Of a DNA stretch of 64,000 nucleotides, positions 8,284 through 19,692 are shown piece by piece. This DNA is from Candidatus Competibacteraceae bacterium (lineage in GTDB: Bacteria; Pseudomonadota; Gammaproteobacteria; Competibacterales; Competibacteraceae), in assembly GCA_016712625.1 (NCBI GenBank), contig JADJQQ010000029.1, positions 466,261 through 530,260 of the forward strand, in the 5' to 3' direction. The number at the start of each line of letters is the position of its first letter. Positions within the stretch are counted from its first letter, which is position 1. Below the pieces are notes generated by a model, which was not told the origin of the DNA, searched no databases, and saw only the letters and a program-made list of their open reading frames with translations. The position numbers were made by a program, and so were the translations under genes.

Positions 8284-11017
8284 GGCTTTCCGAGGGCGCA
8301 GGAAGCGCCGGGTTGCCTTCCGTCTCGATTTCGAATGAAGGCGGCGTTTCCAGCGGTAGCGTCACCGCAAAGTTCGCGCCGCCCTTGGTCCGGTTGGCGG
8401 CTTGAATGCGCCCGCCGTGGGCTTCGACGACCGCTTGGCAGATCGCCAGGCCCAAGCCGACGCCCGGCGTCGCCGATTCGGCGTGACCCCGGCTGAATTT
8501 TTCGAAAAGCGCCCGCTCTTGGCCCGCGGGCAACCCCGGGCCCTCGTCCCAAACTTCCACGCGCAGCTGCTCGGCCTCAACCGAAGCCGTGACGCCGATG
8601 GCGGCGCCGGTCGGCGCGTACTTGGTGGCGTTTTCCAGCAGATTGACCAGCACGCGCTCCATCAGCACGCCGTCGCACTGGAGCAGCGGTAGCTTCGGGT
8701 CGAGCGCCAGGCGCAGGGGATGCCCGCGTAGCGGCTGTTCCAGCAACCGCAGCGCCGAACCGACCACTTCCTCCAACGATTGCCACTCCTTGCGCAGGCG
8801 GATGCCGCCGGTTTGCAGCTTGGCCATGTCCAAGAGGTTGTCAGCCAGCAGCGCCAGCCGCACCGCCTGCTCGCGGATTTCCGCCAGCGATTCCTGGTGG
8901 GGGGATTCCTCGGCGGCCAGATCCAGCGCCAGGGTTTCGGTCAGCCCGATCAGTCCGGTCAGGGGCGTGCGCAAATCGTGGGAAAGGGCGGCCAGCAGAG
9001 AGTTGCGCTGCCGTTCCGATTCCATCTTGACCAGCGTGTCGCGAGCGACCGTGACGAAATGCACCCGCTCCAGGGCGATGGCGATCAGCGCGGCGAAGGT
9101 GTCCAGCAACCGGCGCTGTTCCGGGATCAGCACCAGACGGTGCCGTTCCGGGGCCACGGCCAGCACGCCGCGCATCCGCAGCGGCGCTTTGAGCGGCAGG
9201 TATAGCACCGATGAACCGGGCAGCGTATCGGTACCCAGACCCGCCGGGTCGTTGCGGTCGAAGCTCCACTGGGCGATGGCGGTATCGATCTTCGGCTTGC
9301 CCGGTTGCACCGGCAAAGGTTGCAGGCGGTCGCGCTCATCGGGCAACAGCAGCCGCGTCTTGACCCGGAAGCTGGCCTCGACGCCGCGCTCGCCGATTTC
9401 GATGACCTGCTCCACGGCCAGCGCCCCGGACAGCGCGCGCGCCATTTCGTAGAGGTGGCGGGCGCGCGCTTCCCGCGCGTTGGCGACATGAGCTTGATAG
9501 CGGAAGCGCGCGGTGAGCTGGCCGACCACCAGGCCGACGATCAGCATGACCGCAAACGTCAGCAAATACTGCACGTCGTGGACGGCGAGCGAGAAACGCG
9601 GCGGCACGAACAGCACATCGAACGCGGCCACGTTGACGAACGCCGCCAGCACCGCCGCGCCGCGCCCGTAACGCACCGCCACGCCGACTACCGCCAGCAA
9701 GAACACCATGACGATATTGGCGAGGTCAAAATAGGGTAGCAGCGGGGTCGCCGCCAGCGCCGTCGCCAGACAGATCGCCAGGGTCATGGCGTAGGGGCGC
9801 ATTAGCGCCGCGAGTTCGGCCGGTTCCCGGTCGGTCGCCGCGCCGGTGGCCGCGCCGGTGCGCTGGGGCGTTTCGGGACGCGCCAGCGCCAGTAGGTCGA
9901 GTTCCGGGGCCAGCCGGGCCAGTTGGTCGACCAGCGCCCGCCGCCACCCGCGCCAGCGGCCGGGCCGGCTCCGCCCGACCACGACCTGGTTCAAGCGGTG
10001 ATCGCGGGCGTAGGCGACGATGGCGGCCGCGATATCGTCCGCGGCTTGAGTGGCGGTTTGCGCGCCGAGATCCTGGGCGAGCTTGAGGGTGTCGAGAATC
10101 AACCGTCGCCGGGATTCCGGCAACCGTTGCAGCGCGGGCGTTTCGACATAGAGTGCGTGCCAGTCGCTATTCAGTTTGTTCGCCAGCCGGCTGGCGGCCC
10201 GGATCAGCGCCTCCTGGCCAGGTTCGGGGCCGATGCAGACCAGCAGGGCCTCGCGGGTGGCGCGCAGTGGGCTGCCGGTCAGTTGCTGGTAGTGTTCGCG
10301 CTGGTCATCCACCCGGTCGGCGGTGCGCCGCAGCGCCAGCTCGCGCAGGGCGATCAGGTTGCCCTTGCGAAAGAAATTCTCGACGGCGCGCTCGGCCTGC
10401 TCCGGCAGGTAGACTTTGCCTTCCTTGAGCCGTTGCAGCAACTCGTCCGGCGGCAGATCGACCAGCACCACCTCGTCGGCTTGATCGAACAGCCGGTCGG
10501 TGACCGTTTCCCAAACCCGAATGCCGGTCAGGCCGCCCACCACGTCGTTGAGGCTTTCCAGATGCTGGACGTTGATGGCGGTCAGCACGTCGATGCCCGC
10601 GTCGAGCAGCTCCTCGATATCCTGCCAGCGCTTGGGGTGGCGGCAGCCTGGCGCGTTGCTGTGGGCCAACTCATCGACTAGAAGCAAGGTCGGTCGCCGC
10701 GCCAGCGCCGCGTCCAGATCGAATTCCCGCAGCGTCCGCTCGCGGTAGGAGACTTCCTTGAGCGGCAGTTGTTCGAGGCCCGTCAGTAGCGCGGCGGTTT
10801 CTTGCCGACCGTGGGTTTCGACCAAACCGACCACCACATCGACGCCCTGCTCGCGGGCGCGGCGGGCCGCTTGCAGCATGGCGTAAGTTTTGCCGACGCC
10901 GGGGGATGCGCCGAAAAAGATTTTCAGTTTGCCGCGGCGGGCGCGGTCTTCTTCCTGCTGGAGTCGGTTGAGCAGTTGGTCGGGATCGGGGCGGGCGGGG
11001 CCTGTTTGACCATTCAC
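8267..11017 (-). CDS. kdpD: Sensor histidine kinase KdpD
   Basis: A 916-residue membrane kinase with the full KdpD layout. The N-terminal KdpD domain has a Walker A-like GASPGVGKTYAML and LVDELAHSNAPG, then come a universal-stress-type domain (about 250-370), four membrane helices (about 410-500), a GAF region, HisKA with LSHDLRTPLTGLIGL and a HATPase domain (NLLENATKYAP, WDEGPGLP, GLGLAICQAVVEAHGG). Length is close to the usual 890-900. The start is a GTG that overlaps the stop codon of the CorA-like gene (GTGA). It senses low potassium and phosphorylates KdpE. Confidence 0.95.
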   Translation of the reverse strand: MNGQTGPARPDPDQLLNRLQQEEDRARRGKLKIFFGASPGVGKTYAMLQAARRAREQGVDVVVGLVETHGRQETAALLTGLEQLPLKEVSYRERTLREFDLDAALARRPTLLLVDELAHSNAPGCRHPKRWQDIEELLDAGIDVLTAINVQHLESLNDVVGGLTGIRVWETVTDRLFDQADEVVLVDLPPDELLQRLKEGKVYLPEQAERAVENFFRKGNLIALRELALRRTADRVDDQREHYQQLTGSPLRATREALLVCIGPEPGQEALIRAASRLANKLNSDWHALYVETPALQRLPESRRRLILDTLKLAQDLGAQTATQAADDIAAAIVAYARDHRLNQVVVGRSRPGRWRGWRRALVDQLARLAPELDLLALARPETPQRTGAATGAATDREPAELAALMRPYAMTLAICLATALAATPLLPYFDLANIVMVFLLAVVGVAVRYGRGAAVLAAFVNVAAFDVLFVPPRFSLAVHDVQYLLTFAVMLIVGLVVGQLTARFRYQAHVANAREARARHLYEMARALSGALAVEQVIEIGERGVEASFRVKTRLLLPDERDRLQPLPVQPGKPKIDTAIAQWSFDRNDPAGLGTDTLPGSSVLYLPLKAPLRMRGVLAVAPERHRLVLIPEQRRLLDTFAALIAIALERVHFVTVARDTLVKMESERQRNSLLAALSHDLRTPLTGLIGLTETLALDLAAEESPHQESLAEIREQAVRLALLADNLLDMAKLQTGGIRLRKEWQSLEEVVGSALRLLEQPLRGHPLRLALDPKLPLLQCDGVLMERVLVNLLENATKYAPTGAAIGVTASVEAEQLRVEVWDEGPGLPAGQERALFEKFSRGHAESATPGVGLGLAICQAVVEAHGGRIQAANRTKGGANFAVTLPLETPPSFEIETEGNPALPAPSESHENPS

Positions 11018-12714
11018 GGGCTATTTTTCCGAGGCGGCGGCTTGCGCCAGATGCGCAATAACACCTGGGTGCGCTGCCACCAGCTCAGTTCCCGATCCGC
11101 CAGCGCTTCCAGAAAATCCGACAGCACCTTGGAATGGGCGACTGCGTAGTTGACCAGCAGAATGCTAGGGACGAGCACCGCCAGGAAAATGAGCGCTTTG
11201 ATCGCCGGTGGATTGCCGGTTTCATCAAATAGATTCATCCCCAGAAACCCGGTCGAGACCGTGGCGATCAGGCCCAGGGTGGTGACCACGGTCAGCCGCA
11301 CCACGGTATTGGCCTGCCGTCGCTGGCTGTCGCTGTCCAAATACTGGTTCATGTCCTTGACCGAAGCGCTGATATCCTGATAGAGCCGATCCGTGTTGAG
11401 ATGGCCGGTCAGCAGCTTGAACAAATCGCGGATTTGCGCTTGATTGGAGACTTCATGAAACCAGTAACGCTCGGTGAAGCGCAGGAAGGTCGCCAGAATG
11501 CGGCGGATTTCTCGCTTGAATTCCCGCACCGAATCCAGATCGTGAATGTGCAACTGGCTGATGGCGACCACCAGCCATTCCGAAAACAGCATCAGCGCCG
11601 CTTTCTGGAAATGGGCGATCAGGTTGACCAGGAAATACTGATGGCGGAACTGGCCCAGCAGACCGGTTTCGGCATCGACGAAAAAGGGGTGAGTCGCCTG
11701 ACCCACTACCACGAAGGCATGACCGCAGCACAGATAACGGCTGGAAAAGGCCGGGTTGCCCGGTTCCCAGAATTTGTCGTAGCAATAGCGATCCTCGAAA
11801 CGCCGCAACGCCTTGGCCGCATACGGCAACGTGTCGGACGGCCCGGCCTTGGTGATCAGCGCCAGCCGGGCGAAATCACCGCGCGTCAGCGTCTCCGGTT
11901 CGTTGAAGCTTAAGTAGGCCAGCAGCGGCATCCGGTGATACTCGATCTGGCGGTAGCGAATCACCCCCGCGCGTTCCGAGTGGTAGAGGGCCAATGGCTG
12001 CAACAGGTATTCCCAGTGCGCCGAGACCGCGGGCGAACGGTGCTGGCAGGTGAACGCTAGATATTTTTCCCGATGCTCGTAATCAGAAACCGCCAGCGGC
12101 GCGCCGTTGGCCGCCAGCCATTCGACCCGATAGGGACACTGGCCGCCCTGCCCGTTGGCCTCCCAGAATCCGGGGTAGGCCCGCCCGACTTTGAACAACA
12201 CATCCTCGGCCAGCACCAGCGGCAGGTCGTTGGCGAAAAACTCCACCGCCAGGATGATGATGTCGATGTCGTAGAAGAAATACAGATCGACATGCGCGAT
12301 CTGGAACAGCAGCGGGGGAGTGGACGGATCGAGCTGCACCCGCATTCTAGCGATGTCGCCGCGCCGGAAGACCCGGATGGGCGATTGACCGTAGCCAACC
12401 TGCCCGTCGCGGCCCGTGCTCTCGCCGTAGAGGAAGCGCTGGACATAAGGCAGAAAAGTGATGAATTCTTTGTAATGCCGCTCCTGAAAATTGTGCGGAT
12501 CGCCAAATTCGTCCACGACTTCCCGCCACGGACAGCCTTCTCCCAGGCTTTCCAACAACTCCCAGTATTTCGCGCTGTGGGCGGTTACGCCCTGGCCGAT
12601 CACCCGCAACGGCCAGAGCAGCATCTGTCGGAAATGCCGCACCAGTGGGCTTATAGCGGTAAGAGAATCAGTCTCTGCTAACGGGGCTGTGATGGGCGGC
12701 GCATTCATGGTCAT
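11014..12714 (-). CDS. CorA-like membrane protein inside the kdp operon
   Basis: A 566-residue protein. A long soluble N-terminal domain (about 460 residues) with no motif I recognise is followed by two membrane helices near the C-terminus. The first ends in GFLGMNLF; the GMN tripeptide at about residue 492 is the selectivity-filter signature of CorA-type divalent cation channels, and the helix-GMN-loop-helix-basic-tail arrangement matches that family. The soluble part (VDLYFFYDIDIIILAVEFFANDLPLVL) suggests distant membership. The ATG chosen (MTMNAPP) overlaps the kdpC stop by 4 bases, and the stop overlaps the kdpD GTG by 4 bases. It is thus translationally locked between transporter and sensor genes. 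A role in ion sensing or transport tied to Kdp is inference. Confidence 0.75.
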   Translation of the reverse strand: MTMNAPPITAPLAETDSLTAISPLVRHFRQMLLWPLRVIGQGVTAHSAKYWELLESLGEGCPWREVVDEFGDPHNFQERHYKEFITFLPYVQRFLYGESTGRDGQVGYGQSPIRVFRRGDIARMRVQLDPSTPPLLFQIAHVDLYFFYDIDIIILAVEFFANDLPLVLAEDVLFKVGRAYPGFWEANGQGGQCPYRVEWLAANGAPLAVSDYEHREKYLAFTCQHRSPAVSAHWEYLLQPLALYHSERAGVIRYRQIEYHRMPLLAYLSFNEPETLTRGDFARLALITKAGPSDTLPYAAKALRRFEDRYCYDKFWEPGNPAFSSRYLCCGHAFVVVGQATHPFFVDAETGLLGQFRHQYFLVNLIAHFQKAALMLFSEWLVVAISQLHIHDLDSVREFKREIRRILATFLRFTERYWFHEVSNQAQIRDLFKLLTGHLNTDRLYQDISASVKDMNQYLDSDSQRRQANTVVRLTVVTTLGLIATVSTGFLGMNLFDETGNPPAIKALIFLAVLVPSILLVNYAVAHSKVLSDFLEALADRELSWWQRTQVLLRIWRKPPPRKNSP

Positions 12715-13292
12715 TTGTTGGCGGCTAGGCGATCCAGGGTCCGGTTCAGTTCCAGCACGTTGACGCGCGCTTCGCCCAGCATACCCCACTGCCGCGCTTC
12801 CGTCTGCTGCGCCACAGCATCGCGCACCGTTTCGAGCGGTAGCCCACGGGTGCGAGCCACCCGCGTCACCTGATAGGCGGCGGCGACCGGGCTGATGTGC
12901 GGGTCAAGCCCGCTGCCGGAAGCAGTCACCAATTCCACTGGCACTGGTTGCGTATTACCGGGATCGGCCGCCCGCAGCGCCGCAACGCGCGATTCCACCG
13001 CTGCTTTCAGCGCCGGATTCAGCGGGCCGAGATTGGAGCCGCCGGACGCCGCCGCGTTGTACGGATACGGGCCGGTAGCCGAGGGCCGGCCCCAGAAGTA
13101 TTTGGGATCGGTGAAGTGCTGGCCGATCAAGCGGGAACCAACGAGCTTGCCATCCTGTTCAATCAAGCTGCCAGCAGCCTGCTGAGGAAACAGCACCTGA
13201 CCGATACTCATCACCAGCAGTGGATAAACCAGACCGGTGATGAGCGACAGCAGGATAAACAGCGTAACGGCGGGACGGATTAAGGTTTTCAT
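12711..13292 (-). CDS. kdpC: Potassium-transporting ATPase subunit KdpC
   Basis: A 193-residue membrane-anchored subunit. One N-terminal helix (about residues 10-31) precedes a periplasmic domain with GSRLIGQHFTDPKYFWGRPSAT, ASGGSNLGPLNPAL, and TASGSGLDPHISP, all standard KdpC sequences. KdpC holds KdpA and KdpB together and increases ATP affinity. It is 21 bases from kdpB and shares an ATGA overlap with the following CorA-like gene. Confidence 0.97.
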   Translation of the reverse strand: MKTLIRPAVTLFILLSLITGLVYPLLVMSIGQVLFPQQAAGSLIEQDGKLVGSRLIGQHFTDPKYFWGRPSATGPYPYNAAASGGSNLGPLNPALKAAVESRVAALRAADPGNTQPVPVELVTASGSGLDPHISPVAAAYQVTRVARTRGLPLETVRDAVAQQTEARQWGMLGEARVNVLELNRTLDRLAANK

Positions 13293-13313
13293 GGTGGATT
13301 CTCCGCAAGTGAC

Positions 13314-15380
<2,067 letters not shown>

Positions 15381-15398
15381 CGCAGGTTCTCCTTCGCG

Positions 15399-17189
15399 TC
15401 AGTGGCCAGCCCACAGTTGCAAATGCTCGACGACCGGTCCCAGAGCCAGCGCTGGAACGTAGTTCAGCAGCCCCACCAGCAGCACCGTGCCGATGAGCAG
15501 CGCCACGAACAGCGGCCCGTGGGTCGGCAACGTGCCAGAGGTTTCTGCCAGACGTTTTTTCGCCGCTAGCGCGCCCGCCAGCGCCAGCACTGGCGCGATC
15601 ACCACAAACCGGCCCAACCACATGGCGATCCCCAGTAGGATGTTATAGAAAGGCGTGTTGGCGGACAGCCCGGCAAAGGCGCTGCCATTGTTGTTGGCCG
15701 CCGACGTAAAGGCGTATAGCACTTCTGAAAAGCCGTGAGGACCGGGATTGAGAATGCCCGCCTGAGCGCTGGCCGTCATCACCGCGACGGCGGTGCCGCC
15801 TAACACCAGCAGCGGCGTCACTAAAATGACGATGGCAGTCATCTTCATCTCGTAAGCTTCGATCTTCTTACCCAGATACTCCGGGGTACGCCCGATCATC
15901 AGCCCAGCGATGAACACCGCCATGACGGCAAAGATCAGCATCCCGTACAGGCCGGAGCCGACGCCGCCAAATACCACTTCGCCCAACTGCATGAGCACCA
16001 GTGGCACCATCCCGCCGAGCGGCGTGAACGAATCGTGCATGGCGTTGACCGCCCCGCAGGAGGCAGCGGTGGTGATGGCGGTGAACAAGCTGGAATCGGC
16101 GAGGCCGAAGCGGATTTCCTTACCTTCCAGATTGCCGCCGGTTGTTTCGACGCCCAGGGCGGCCAACAGGGGATTACCCTGTGGCTCCAAACTCATCACG
16201 GCCACCGCCGCGATGACAAACAACACGGTCATAGCGGCGAGGATCGCCCAGCCCTGGCGCGGGTCGCCGACGAGACGGCCGAAGGTGTGACACAGCGCGG
16301 CGGGGATCAGGAAAATCGCCAGCATTTGCAGGAAGTTGCTGAGCGGCGTCGGATTTTCGTAGGGATGCGCCGAGTTGGCGTTGAAGAAGCCGCCGCCGTT
16401 GGTGCCGATCATCTTGATCGCTTCCTGCGAAGCGACCGGCCCCATCGCCAGGGTCTGGGTTGGCGTGGTCCTCGACTCGGTGACCGAATTGCCCTGGATG
16501 TCCTTTACCGGCTGACCCCCCACATCCAGTTTGGGTGCTTCATAGTGGGTCGCTTCCAGCGTGGTCACGTCTTTATAAGCATCGAAGTTCTGGATCACGC
16601 CCTGACCGATCAGCGCCACCGCTAGCAGCAGCGACAACGGCAGCAGCAGGTAAAGGGTGATGCGGGTCAGGTCGACCCAGGCATTGCCGATCTCGCGGGC
16701 CGAGTGTCGGGCGAAACCACGCATCAACGCGACAGCCACCGCGATGCCGGTCGCCGCCGACAAGAAATTCTGCACGGTTAGCGCCAGCATCTGCGTGAGA
16801 TAGCTCAGGGTGGTTTCGCCGCCATAGCCCTGCCAGTTGGTGTTGGTAACGAAACTGATGGCGGTATTGAACGCCGAGTCAGCGTTGACGTTACCCAGCT
16901 GCTGGGGATTCAGCGGCAGCCACAATTGCAGCCGTTGCAGGGCGTAAACCGCCAGCAGACCCAACCCATTGAATAGCAGTAGCGCCAGCGCGTAGGGCAG
17001 CCAGCCCATCGCTTCATCGGGATGGATGCCGCACAGGCGATAAATCAGTTTCTCAATCGGGCCACCGACCCGCGCCGCCCAGTTGGCGCGGCCTTCCACC
17101 ACCGTAGCGAGATAAACACCCAGCGGCTGGGCGAGAACCGACAAGACAAGCAGGTAGATTCCAAGCAACAGCCAGGCGTGCGGGGTCAT
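15399..17189 (-). CDS. kdpA: Potassium-transporting ATPase channel subunit KdpA
   Basis: A 596-residue membrane protein related to the SKT potassium transporters. Selectivity-filter-like glycine segments include SFVTNTNWQGYGGE, MIGTNGGGFFNANSAHPYENPTP, TTAASCGAVNAMHDSFTPLGG and AFTSAANNNGSAFAGL. About ten membrane helices. The start used here (MTPHAWLLLGIYLLVL) is chosen because its ATG overlaps the kdpF stop codon; a longer reading begins in the kdpF region and is not plausible. It binds and conducts potassium in the KdpFABC complex. Confidence 0.97.
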   Translation of the reverse strand: MTPHAWLLLGIYLLVLSVLAQPLGVYLATVVEGRANWAARVGGPIEKLIYRLCGIHPDEAMGWLPYALALLLFNGLGLLAVYALQRLQLWLPLNPQQLGNVNADSAFNTAISFVTNTNWQGYGGETTLSYLTQMLALTVQNFLSAATGIAVAVALMRGFARHSAREIGNAWVDLTRITLYLLLPLSLLLAVALIGQGVIQNFDAYKDVTTLEATHYEAPKLDVGGQPVKDIQGNSVTESRTTPTQTLAMGPVASQEAIKMIGTNGGGFFNANSAHPYENPTPLSNFLQMLAIFLIPAALCHTFGRLVGDPRQGWAILAAMTVLFVIAAVAVMSLEPQGNPLLAALGVETTGGNLEGKEIRFGLADSSLFTAITTAASCGAVNAMHDSFTPLGGMVPLVLMQLGEVVFGGVGSGLYGMLIFAVMAVFIAGLMIGRTPEYLGKKIEAYEMKMTAIVILVTPLLVLGGTAVAVMTASAQAGILNPGPHGFSEVLYAFTSAANNNGSAFAGLSANTPFYNILLGIAMWLGRFVVIAPVLALAGALAAKKRLAETSGTLPTHGPLFVALLIGTVLLVGLLNYVPALALGPVVEHLQLWAGH

Positions 17190-17275
17190 AAATCCTCCGC
17201 TTTGAGCAGCGCTGCCGCGAGATAAACCAGAAGCCCGGCCGCGACCAGGCCAGCGAGCCAATAAAGCCCAGTCAT
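17186..17275 (-). CDS. kdpF: Potassium-transporting ATPase accessory peptide KdpF
   Basis: A 29-residue single-helix peptide (MTGLYWLAGLVAAGLLVYLAA, then LLKAEDL) of KdpF type, which stabilises the KdpABC complex in the membrane. Its stop codon overlaps the kdpA ATG (ATGA), and its own ATG overlaps the stop of the small upstream ORF. Size and the acidic end (KAEDL/F) match the family. Confidence 0.92.
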   Translation of the reverse strand: MTGLYWLAGLVAAGLLVYLAAALLKAEDL

Positions 17276-17364
17276 AGCCGACCTCCAAGCCCGCCGCATC
17301 CGGCCGTCAGGCCGACGGTCAGCGCGAAGAGGAGGGACAACCCAGCAAGATAGAACGCATCCAT
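17272..17364 (-). CDS. 30-residue hydrophobic ORF leading the kdp operon
   Basis: A 30-residue peptide beginning MDAFYLAGLSLLFALTVGL, one hydrophobic helix ending with TAGCGGLGGRL. A GGAGG site sits about 7 bases before its ATG and it overlaps kdpF by 4 bases, so translation is likely. Small ORFs of similar look occur ahead of kdpF in other proteobacteria, as far as I recall, but no role is known to me. It could be a further accessory peptide or a translational leader. Confidence 0.7.
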   Translation of the reverse strand: MDAFYLAGLSLLFALTVGLTAGCGGLGGRL

Positions 17365-17682
17365 CGAATGCCTCCACGGGTGACGGTTCGGGAATTGCGA
17401 GCGTGGAGCGGCGCGGTGTCTCCTGTTCTCGGGGCGGCCGGACCAACCGATCAACCGGCCATCGGATCAACGGGCTAGCGCCGATCATGACGCCCAACGG
17501 AAACAGGTCGCCCGAGACGCGTCTCCACGGAATCGTTCCAGCGGAGCGCATTTTGCGGGGAAAGATGAAAAAACGGCGTAGGGATTGGGAGGGGTTTTGT
17601 TAGGAAAATATAAGTTTTTTCCTGAAAATACCAGGCGTCCAAATTTTTAGAAAAGCGATCAAAAGCCCATGCAGCGGTGACG
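17365..17682. other. kdp upstream region
   Basis: No gene seen. This 318-base stretch should contain the kdp promoter and the KdpE target site, reading leftward from about 17364. I cannot point to a clear promoter. The farthest part (about 17596-17660) turns AT-rich and marks the edge of the rearranged region. Confidence 0.4.
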
Positions 17683-18062
17683 CTAGGCCAGCGAAGCGCC
17701 GATCACCAGGCTTTCGCGGGCGGCGTCCACCATGGGGCCGGTGATGGCGTCGAGCCCGTTGAGCCGGGCGATCCGCTCGGCCTGCGCCAGAAGCCGGTGC
17801 AGCAGGCGAAAATTGTCGCCGGTGACGCGCATGACGCGCGCGAGGCTGTCCTCGTCTCCCGGCCCGAGCGCGATGCCCGGCGGCCGCCAACCTTCGGCGG
17901 ACAGCCGACGGATTTCGGCGATGCCGAGCGCGCGAAACTCGTGCACGAACCCGATCCGGGAATAAAACCGCGGGTAGCGCGCCATGCGAGCGGTCTCCGC
18001 CGCGAACTGGCCGGATTTTGGTGTGGGCAACGCCGGCCAGCGGCGGTTTCGGATTGAGGATG
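17683..18062 (-). pseudogene. C-terminal fragment of an AAA ATPase (TniB/ExeA-like)
   Basis: About 115 residues matching the end of transposition-helper type AAA ATPases: ARYPRFYSRIGFVHEFRALG, then a lid region (RVMRVTGDNFRLLHRLLAQAERIARLNGLDAIT) and a final helix VDAARESLVIG. The Walker A and B parts are missing, so the gene has lost its N-terminal two thirds; the upstream frame beyond about 18062 is unrelated. Such ATPases accompany Mu/Tn7/Tn402-like transposases. None is found intact nearby. Confidence 0.6.
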
Positions 18063-18186
18063 GCATCCAGTTGGGCACATTTATAAACAAACGACACTAA
18101 AGTCCCATAGGATTTGGCGCGACTCCGCAACCAACGATGTTTTTAGCCCAATTTCAACCGGTCAATATTTAGAGCTTCCACAGCGC

Positions 18187-18583
18187 CTACTTTTCGGGAA
18201 CCATCAAGCCCACCGAATCGACCATCCTCTCGTCCGAGAAATCGAACTCCCCGTGCAAATTGAAATGCCCCCAAGCGACGACTGAACCGTTGCGGATGGC
18301 CTCGATCAATTCCGTCCGGCGCTCTTCGTTCTTCTCTGCGTCGAGTTCCCGTGATAGGTAGAGATAGTTCCAGCAGATGATCGCGTTCTTAATGAGTCGT
18401 CGGCACCCCTCGGCAACCTCCTGGTCTTCCTTTTCACTCTGGATGAATGCCTGGTTATGGCCGAACGAGATCGCCTTGGCGAATTTGTGCGAACCCTCAA
18501 CCTTGTTGAGTTGCTTCTCAATCGCCTGCCGCAGCGCCGGATCGTCGACATATTTCAGGATGAAGAGGGTTTTGGGGATTTTC
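18187..18583 (-). pseudogene. Tn3-family transposase C-terminal fragment
   Basis: Leftward reading gives about 130 residues typical of the C-terminus of Tn3 transposases: KTLFILKYVDDPALRQAIEKQ, a catalytic-Glu region KVEGSHKFAKAISFGHNQAF, then CRRLIKNAIICWNYLYLSRE and AWGHFNLHGEFDFSDERMVDS, ending at a TAG (18187-18189). The gene breaks at about 18583, where IS3-type sequence begins. The catalytic Asp residues are absent, so it cannot function. Confidence 0.7.
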
Positions 18584-19467
18584 CCGGAAGTGGCCCGCCA
18601 ACGGGGTGTGAACGAGAACCAAATTTATCGATGGAAGGAACAATTTCTGGCTGGGGGCCGTCAAGGATTGAATGGGGCAGGCGCGGACAGCGGACCAACG
18701 GCTGGTAGCGGAGAATAATCAACTCAAGAAGTTGCTCGGTGAAAAGGCCTTGGAGATGGGTCTGGTCACGCGCGGCCACCGCGGTGGCCGATGTGGCGTG
18801 CGCAGAACCGACTGATGGCTATCGCCTTTGTCTATCAGACCCTTCGCCAACAGCGCTTTCCCGTCGGGCGTGAGCGGGTTCGGCGGCTGATGGGCGCGCT
18901 GGGCTTGCAGCCACCCCCGCCGATGCAGCCAAAGCGTCCCGCCTATCCTGTGGCGGCTCAAGCCGATTGGCCCGAAGGGCGGCTTCAGATCGACGCCACG
19001 CGATTCCGTTTGGATGATGGCGTGGCCTGGGTTTATCGGGTCGAAGATGTGAAAACCCGCCAGTGCATCGCGGCGAGCGCCGCACCCACCTTGAACCAGG
19101 AACGCGCCGCCGTCACTTTGCTGGAGGGGCATCAGCGGTTAATGAGCCTGGAACTGACCGAACCGCGCCTGGTGCAGAGTGATGCCGGTTCAGACTTCAC
19201 TTCCGGTCGTTTCCAGCAGGTCTGCCAAGGCATCGGGCAATGGGTTCGCTGCCGCGTCGCCCACGGTGGCATGGGCATCCTGGCGCTTGAATCGTACCTT
19301 TAAGCACGCGTTCGTCTTTCGCCACGAGGTTTAATACCCTCGCTGACCTTAAGGCCCTGTTACCGGCGTTCCAGTGTTGGTATAACAAGCAACGATTACA
19401 CAGTGGTCTGGCGTATCGCACCCCCACCGCCCTGGGGGCTCACAAGGTGGCCGCGAGACTCTCTTAA
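18584..19467 (+). pseudogene. IS3-family transposase remnant (OrfA tail and OrfB)
   Basis: The end of an OrfA-type helix-turn-helix (VARQRGVNENQIYRWKEQF), a short coiled-coil segment in another frame (AENNQLKKLLGEKALEMG), then most of OrfB (FVYQTLRQQRFPVGRERVRRLM; integrase core Asp in IDATRFRLDD; second Asp in VQSDAGSDFTSGRF). At about 19285-19300 a deletion shifts the frame at the Glu-containing motif expected as ERLNRTFK; only RLNRTFKHAFVF remains, in another frame. A further shift precedes YNKQRLHSGLAYRTPTALG. Multiple frame changes and loss of the catalytic Glu make it inactive. A related short piece occurs at about 31740-31817. Confidence 0.8.
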
Positions 19468-19484
19468 CCGGCGGGCGTCTTTTT

Positions 19485-19692
19485 TGGGGCAGTACCCCCC
19501 CCTTTGACCTTCACCCAGGTCTCGTCCACATACCAGCTTCGGTGTGGTGGGCTTCTCAGATACCCTCTCAAGCGCTTCTCCATCTCCGGCGCATAGCGCT
19601 GTACCCAGCGATAAAGGTTGTGTGATCGGCGGTGAGGCCACGCTCGGTCATCAGCTCTTCGAGCGCACGGTAGCTGATGCCTCGCAGTACCA
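19485..19692 (-). pseudogene. IS6-family transposase internal fragment
   Basis: Leftward reading shows IS6-type sequence in two frames: GISYRALEELMTERGLTADHTT followed by YRWVQRYAPEMEKRLRGYL and SWYVDETWVKVKG, the latter containing the first catalytic Asp of the DDE triad. The N-terminus is cut at 19692 by the terminal repeat of a small Tn3-type unit, and the C-terminal half is missing. Confidence 0.7.

Noticed and set aside
7315..8496. A 393-codon plus-strand frame opposite kdpE and the kdpD end
   Set aside because: Antisense shadow of two conserved genes with no plausible start.
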